Source: Trichopria drosophilae (lineage: Eukaryota > Arthropoda > Insecta > Hymenoptera > Diapriidae). Taken from it: 64,000 bases of DNA. The DNA lies in assembly GCA_030407085.1 (NCBI GenBank), contig CM059585.1, positions 96,380,501 through 96,444,500 of the forward strand. The letters are read 5' to 3'. Position numbers and translations under genes: made by a program. Below the pieces are notes generated by a model, which had not been told where the DNA came from, did no database searches, and was given only the letters and a program-made list of their open reading frames with translations. Numbering within the stretch: the stretch's first letter is position 1; each line of letters starts with the position of its first letter. Positions 57,432 to 64,000 of the stretch are shown piece after piece.

Positions 57432-60400
57432 TATACAGAAATATCAAAAGTATCAAATTAAATTAAAAGCAGGAATAAAATAACGACTGACTTTATAAAA
57501 TATAATATATCTCACTCCTATATTTATATAACAGTATTAATACAAATTTTCATGTAATTAATAATTAAAGATAATAAAATAAACAGTAACTGTAATGCGA
57601 TTACTTAGTGACATGATATTAAGATAGAATTCAATTTTAATCATTTGAAATCAAGAAGTAATCAAAATTTTAAAAGAATTTCAGAAATTACATGAATACA
57701 AATTACTGTCATAAATTCAGCTTCAGCCAATACATATATTAATATACTTCTGTAAATTATTTATCCTATGCTTTCTAATGGACATTAAATTCAAAGGAAA
57801 TTAATAAAATAACAATATAGTAACTTTCAGAAAAAAATATGATACATATACAAAGTCTGTGATGTTATTCATATTTCCTATTCTTTTAGATAGTGTTTAT
57901 AAATCATATTTATTCACAATAAATAACTGACAGGTGTGTCTCTACGACAGTTGTGCAACAATGTACACTACCTGTCAACACAGTTGTAAAAATAGGTTAT
58001 GTCCATATAAAAATACAATATGTATTGACTACAGCAGATAAAATTGTAAAATGGAGTTGTTAAGCAATTTTAGAATTCCTACAAGAGTTTATTGAAAATG
58101 TCATAATTATCCTCTATTCTTATGACGGGAGAGAGTGGATTAAAAAAAATAAAAACAATTATATTCAATACATTTTTAATCTATGAGTTCACATTACTAA
58201 ATATATTTCTTAATATCTTGATTTTCTGAAATTGTTTGTTTTTTTAATAATATAAGAGATTTTTTATCGTAAAGATGTGTCATACTTAATTTCTGAATTT
58301 TTAATGAAATTATTGATTGTTTTCTAAACATAACTGTATGACAATACATCAGTGAAATTCTGTGTTGATAATGAAAAGGAATGAATCACCATATTCCGTC
58401 AAGTTTGTTGACATTGATGACTCGGGTGGTGTGACTTGTATATTAACTTTGTGCTCCAGGGCGCATGAAAATTGTCACATGTAACTTGAGCAAATCATGT
58501 GCTCATTCATATAAATGATTTTTATATGAAAACAACATTTCAAAACAATTACATTTAATCACATTCGAGTATAATGTTGAAAATTATAATTGTTGTTGAT
58601 TATTTTGTTTGAAAACAGCTATGTGGAAGTGTTAACTTATGTACTTCGATTATGACAGTTCTTGTAAATAGAATAAAATACATATTTTATTAAATGCAGA
58701 TTTTTTAATGAATGAAATTAATATATTGTAGAATTACTATTTTGTAGAATTTTAAAATAGTTGATTGTAATTATTTCGATAATCATGTGTTCAGATAAAA
58801 AGTTGAGTTTCTTTCAAATGAAAAATAATTATATCTGTTAAAGATGTTGTAAAAGTTAATTAGGAAGAAAAAATATTTGTTTGATAAAATAATTTCTTTT
58901 AAAAATTATTCATTTACTAATTTTTTATTTTGACAGTAGTATGAATAGTAGAAATACATGGTATACATTAAACACAAAGGAAAATGATAATAAAATCTTT
59001 CTAACAAATTCATTTTTTCCTACCGTTAATAATTCCATACTATTTCTAATCAAAAGCCATTAAAATATGTGATGTTACTTTTGTTCATTTTTGTTATGTT
59101 AAGATGACTACATTCAATATTGATTAGATTGACACTATCAACACTTAAATTATTAAAATGCACGTTTCATTCTTTATAAATTTCTCAGAGGGAATGTGAC
59201 GTCACTCTTTTGACAGAGTGTATTTTTCATAGCAATGAGAAATTAAACATTCCATTTGCAAGATAACTGAATTGTCTCATTTTTATAAAACACAGGACAA
59301 AAAGTAAGTCGTAAACTTGTTATATTTTCAATTTATCATCATGCTGGGTTTATATTCAATTTAAAACTGTTAATTTTGTTCAGTCTAGTAAATACTCACA
59401 TTACTAAATTTAAGATATAACAAGTTTTATTTTTTGTTTTGTATCAACATATAATTCAGTTCAATGTCGATTGAATTAATAATTTAGAATTATAGGTGAG
59501 AACACCCAGAGGAAAAGGAATTGTTATGATTACTATGTATTTGTTATCTTAACAATCTGGGTTGTTAATATAGAGCCAACAATTCAGTTTGTTTTTGGAA
59601 CAATTAAAAATTGTTGATAGTAGGATTGTTAAAGAAAATATCCAGATTTCATAGGATAACAAACCAAATTGTTCTATCGAATGGAATTTAATCAATAAAC
59701 TGAGGGATGTTTCCGTTAAGAAATTTATTTTGTAATGTATATTTATCATACTGAAATACGAGACCCCTTTGCGATATTGACAAGTAAATAAAGAAACCAT
59801 CTCAAGGCCATAAATTTTGAGGTACTTGAAGTTTGCATCGTTGGCTTTCAATGTAAATTTTTTGTATACTTACTATTGATAAAAAATAATACAATAATGA
59901 CAAATACTGATGTATCATGTTATAAATATACATAACAAGGTCAGAATCTATAAACTTTTTTTTCTAATTTCCGTTAGACTAACAATGTGAACTTCGTGTA
60001 CATAAATTTTAATATATATCAAGCATATAGTTGTTACATTCTGTAAAAACAATTTTTTTAATTATGTATCTACACAGTCCTTTTTCTCAAATTCAGAAGA
60101 AATATAAATGAATATGTTTAATATAGTTTACTGGTAATCTCTGCTGATGTAACTCTTGTAAATTATTGTAATTTATTTCAAACCTTCATCAAGATAATTT
60201 ATTACCATAAGCTTTGTTTCCATACAGCAATGTCAAATTATTAATTTAAGAAAAGTAATAAACCAAATTAATTGTAATTACAATAAACCCGGGAAAATCG
60301 TTGTTTTTATGTATTTATTATTCCTGTAAAAAACGATCTTTTGAAAATTTGCTATTTCTGTAACGTTTACAATTAATTGTGATCGAAATTAAGGATTTTA

Positions 60401-60976
60401 CAGGGATTTTTTGTAATTGTATTATTGTTGGTTTTTCGTGAAACTTTTCTAAGTAATTATGAAAGAAAGGAAGGATGTAAGTTTTCACAGTGGCCGATTG
60501 AACATCTAAGGTCTCTACAAAGTCGTTGAACTGCATCAAGAAGCTTCAACCCTCTTGAAAGGGGATCTCTGATGCATGACAGAGATTACGAAAATTTATC
60601 TATTACAAATTTATTATTTCCGAAATATTTTCATGAAAAATAGATTTTGAATTATTTTATTACTTTTATTTAAACAACATTTTTTTAAATATATTTTAAA
60701 TATAAAAATGTTGAACTAGATCAGTTGGTTATCTCTAGCCACATTTTTATAAAACTCCTAAGACATTTCCTAAATAGAAAAGAAAAAAAAAAATTTTTTA
60801 AATATCACATGGTATTAATGTTATTTTAGACTAATAACGATTTATTCGTGTTCGAAAACAATAAATTTGTTTAATTTTTTAAGTTGGTTAATTTTGATAA
60901 AGTTTTGTTTTCCTTTTAAAACCTGGAAGATCTTCAATTATGAAGATGTCCCCATATTAAAATTATACAAAATTAA

Positions 60977-61646
60977 GGTAGTTAGACCCCAGAATATCAT
61001 ATGTTGATGAAAAATATTTAATAACGTTTCCAAGAATTTAATTTTCATTATTAATAATATTGTTGAAAAGTGAAAGCATCATTCTTTTTGAAAAAAAATT
61101 TAAATGTGCAAAAATAATTTGTTAAGCCACTTTTGTTATTTTTTCAAATGTTTTCTTCTCTGCTGTTAAGAAGTTTTTAAAAATGAACGGATTTTAACGA
61201 ATGGAGGCTTATTTTTTCGAGAAAAAGATTCTCTACAACTTTACCGCAGGTATTTTGAAATTTCCGAAGCCAACGATAAATTATCTGTGTTTATTTTAAA
61301 AAAGAACTACTACTTTTAACGAATTCTGAGTAATTTTCGTGATTAATTAAGACAAAGAATCTTAAAAAAATTATGCGGTAAAGTTAAAGAAAATCTTTTT
61401 CTCGAAAAAATAAGCCAACCTTCGTTAAAATCCGTTCATTTTTACAAAATTCTTAACGGCGGAGAAGAAAAAATTTGAGTCAATAACAAAAGTGACTCAA
61501 CAAATTATTTTTGCACATTTCAATTTTTTTTTCAAGAACAATAATGCTTTCCCCTTTCTACAATATTATTAATAATGAAAATTAAACTCTTGGAAACGTT
61601 ATTAAATATTTGTCATCAACCTATAATATTCTGGGGTCTAACCACC
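60977..61646. mobile_element. 670-bp TTAA-flanked palindromic MITE
   Basis: Left TTAA|GGTAGTTAGACCCCAGAA, right reversed TTAA|GGTGGTTAGACCCCAGAA. Almost the whole element is an inverted repeat (ccgttcatttttac... and the inverse near 61180; acgttattaaatattt and the inverse near 61010). The TTAA duplication is typical of piggyBac-type elements. No transposase. Confidence 0.8.
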
Positions 61647-63321
61647 TTAAAAAAAAAAAATTAAATGCAATATATTACGAAAATAAAAAATATAACTTTT
61701 TTAATATATTTTGTATATGTATATATATCTGTGTTACACTATCATGGGAGAATATATAACTGTTAACCATTGATGCATCAGGTACTTGAACGGTATCAGA
61801 TCAAAATCAAAGTAGCAAACTGAACTGTGAGAGAAATACATTCACTACAAATCATGAAGATTGTGTAATATATAATTTCGTAATTTCCAAGACATTCGTT
61901 CTCTATGTCAATCTCAACGATTGTTCTTAATAATTGTACTAATTGTCGTGTTTAAAATAATTGCGCTTGACCTGTTTAAAAATTTCCGACATAAAAATCA
62001 CAGTAATACACTATCTGCATAAATATTATAGTTAGTCGAGACTTTCTTGTCGCTTCACTTACTTAATTCTAATAGTATATGTAACTTCATATATATAACA
62101 TCACTTAATAACATGCCTTGCAATTTTCTTATTAATTAAATCATATAAATTGTCCCGTACATCGTCTAATACGTATATTATCCCATGGCTTATGAAAACA
62201 TGGTATATTTTCTTTACGATTAATTATACAGGAAGTACGTGCGTAATTATGTAGTAAAATTTTTAGATTTGCGAATGTAAATCGGAGAAAGTTTTTACAA
62301 CATAATATTTTGCAACAGTCACTCGAATTAAGAAAATGGTTACAACCTGCATTTCTGTAACGTTTAGTAATATTGGCGATATTGTGGTTCAATGTTGAAT
62401 CTTAAGATTAATAACAAAAAGAGTAAATGTGTTTGTAATAGGAACTTTTCGTATTTAAAGGCTCAGTTCCTTGGCAAGATGCGCGAAGCATTCGACTAAG
62501 TGATTTTAACAATTGTATTTTTAAAACAAACCATTTCCATATAAATTACCGAACTTTCCAGAAGTCAAAGATTTCATTCGATTTTCGTTATTTAAAAAAA
62601 AATAAATGCGGACCAGTCACCTTTCGATTCCCGGTCAAATGTTCTGCCAACCAAGTAAACTAAACACCCATTGGTCAATTCTATATTCAAGTGATAAAAT
62701 ATCCTACATCGAACGTGAGGATATTATTAAAATTAAGATATCAACATTACGAGTTTATGATTAAAAGTAACAAGAGATACAGTTCAATGGTTATCACTTC
62801 CTAAAAGCTTCTGAAAAATAAAAGCGGTTCTAACAGAAATGTAAGTAAATCGTTAATACAGAAAAAGTTAACTAGGTCAGTAATCAAAGCAATCTACTAA
62901 ACTAAATTCCACAAATTCAAATCAGGGAAGACCTTGAAAGATCTCTCGAATCAAATTCTCAAGAAGAAAGGTCTGTTTTTTGCGACGAATACCAGACCAG
63001 GTTGTATATGTTGTTAGCTATCGTGTACCTTCGATCGCATACGGTAACAATTCGAATGAAAGTTGCGAGAGACTTTCGTCGACCCACGGGAAAACAGAAA
63101 GACGTTTGTGTATGTCAGTCTCCTACCATCGTCAAAATGAAGCCCCGGTGTGGTGTAATTAAAAGGTAAAAGTAACCAGGATTTAAAAAACCATACGGTA
63201 CATAAATATGCACAACGAAAGCAGCACTTATCATTTAAAAAAAACGCCATCTAGTACCTCCTAAAAATGTTCAACAATTTCTGCCATTTCTAACCATTTG
63301 TGGAGGTCCCCATGGTAGCTA

Positions 63322-63849
63322 CGCGGAAAAAAATAATCCAGTGAAAATCTATTGAACTCGTTCGGATGTTGAGGATTTGAGAAAATCTGGAGAAATATCA
63401 CAATTCAATTAATAGTAATAGTCTGAGAACTTGGTCAATAAGCATTCCGGAACTCTAAAAGAATATTATCTAGAGAGTTTAAGAAACATTTGAGACAGTT
63501 TAAAAAAGAAAGACGAAGACAAAAATGTATTAAAAAAAAATCATACCTCGACCGAGACTCGAACCCGGGTCCGCTGCGCGATAATCATACACTTTAGCAC
63601 GCTCGACCACTGTCGCTTTATTATTTTTTGCTATAAATAAAGCTCATACTATGGCGATATAGAAACCTGCTCTGCTCACACGCGAAATGGATTTCCGAAT
63701 CAATTAGTGAAATATATTTCGAGTTCCAGAATTATTCAGAATCGTTTCTCATGCATTTACCAATAATCATGAGGTTTCCGACGAACTTTTCTCAAATCCT
63801 AAATATCCGAACGAGTTTAGGGATTTTTAATGAATTATTTTTTTCCGTG
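63322..63849. mobile_element. 528-bp TA-flanked element with a tRNA-like core
   Basis: Left TA|CGCGGAAAAAAATAATCCA, right reversed TA|CACGGAAAAAAATAATTCA (TA at 63320-63321 and 63850-63851). Arms carry aactcgttcggat and its inverse. In the middle lies a tRNA-like sequence on the minus strand. Confidence 0.75.
63541..63617 (-). pseudogene. tRNA-like sequence inside a MITE
   Basis: On the minus strand a GGTTCGAGTCT B box sits in a good 5-bp T stem (CCGGG/CTCGG), preceded by a near-consensus A box (TGGTCGAGCGTG). The acceptor stem does not pair well and the anticodon loop is not canonical, so this is a tRNA-derived relic or a SINE-like pol III head, not a working tRNA gene. Confidence 0.5.
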
Positions 63850-64000
63850 TAGGAAGCAATTCATAACCTGTACTATTATACGATATTATATAGATACAAA
63901 ATGACGACTTGAAAATATAACAATGATTAAAAAACAAACGAAACACGGTTGCATTGGTGGACGGTAAAAAGTCAATTAACCGTCGCGTCACGGGTTAATC

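Larger units (their letters stand above)
55688..64000 (+). other. First intron of Clic (partial)
   Basis: No Clic exon 2 is visible up to the right edge. The intron is AT-rich and holds at least four mobile elements (56758-57431 with a nested one, 60977-61646, 63322-63849). The GC-rich patch at 62930-63160 contains an initiator-like TCAGTC and a short ATG frame (63137) followed by GGTAAAAG; its phase does not fit Clic exon 2, so I do not call it an alternative first exon. Elsewhere (57432-60976, 61647-62930) nothing is recognised. Confidence 0.55.

Noticed and set aside
62980..63162. Alternative first exon of Clic
   Set aside because: The ATG frame at 63137 ends in a weak donor (GGTAAAAG) in a phase that does not fit the exon after the recognised first exon.

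Overview
The window is nuclear DNA of an animal, almost certainly an insect. Protein genes have short spliced exons with GT..AG introns and small AT-rich introns, the background is very AT-rich, two U1 snRNA genes are present, and one first exon matches the N-terminus of insect Clic (chloride intracellular channel). Hymenoptera is my best guess from the style of the repeats, but nothing here proves it. No CRISPR, operon or prokaryotic feature is present.

Most of the 64 kb is mobile DNA. Four non-LTR retrotransposon relics (at 0-2.4, 4.9-5.1, 19.6-21.7 and 52.8-53.6 kb) lie among many non-autonomous inverted-repeat elements. For several of these the ends and target duplications can be read to the base: TA-flanked elements at 2.8-3.8, 10.8-11.0, 24.1-25.0, 47.2-50.0, 56.8-57.4 (with a second inside it) and 63.3-63.8 kb, and a TTAA-flanked one at 61 kb. 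The most striking is a 3.1-kb foldback element at 40535-43632. It has an 8-bp target duplication, and its arms are arrays of a 163-bp unit that invert near 42.7 kb. A ~2-kb palindromic family (complete at 25835-27890, deleted at 50899-51780, partial at 6.0-7.2 and 47.4-48.6 kb) explains much of the rest.

Real genes are few. (1) 10.6-15.0 kb, +: a three-CCCH zinc-finger protein of the ZC3H11A type, 161 aa from three coding exons, with a TATA promoter and a leader exon upstream. (2) 38693-38990, -: a two-exon gene for a 71-aa secreted, cysteine-free, basic peptide that I do not recognise. (3) 44.9-45.6 kb, +: a spliced transcription unit with a GC-rich promoter and an 86-aa reading frame of unknown function. 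(4) 55616-55687, +: first coding exon of Clic; the remaining >8 kb of the window is its first intron. (5) Two 164-nt U1 snRNA genes on the minus strand (30691-30854 and 51948-52111), with conserved upstream DNA but unusual stem-loop I loops.

The genes do not form a pathway. The window is best read as ordinary gene-poor insect DNA in which several gene introns have been filled by mobile elements. The most rewarding items to follow are the unknown secreted peptide, the variant U1 pair, the foldback element, and a TA-flanked element whose two arms keep the same reading frame.
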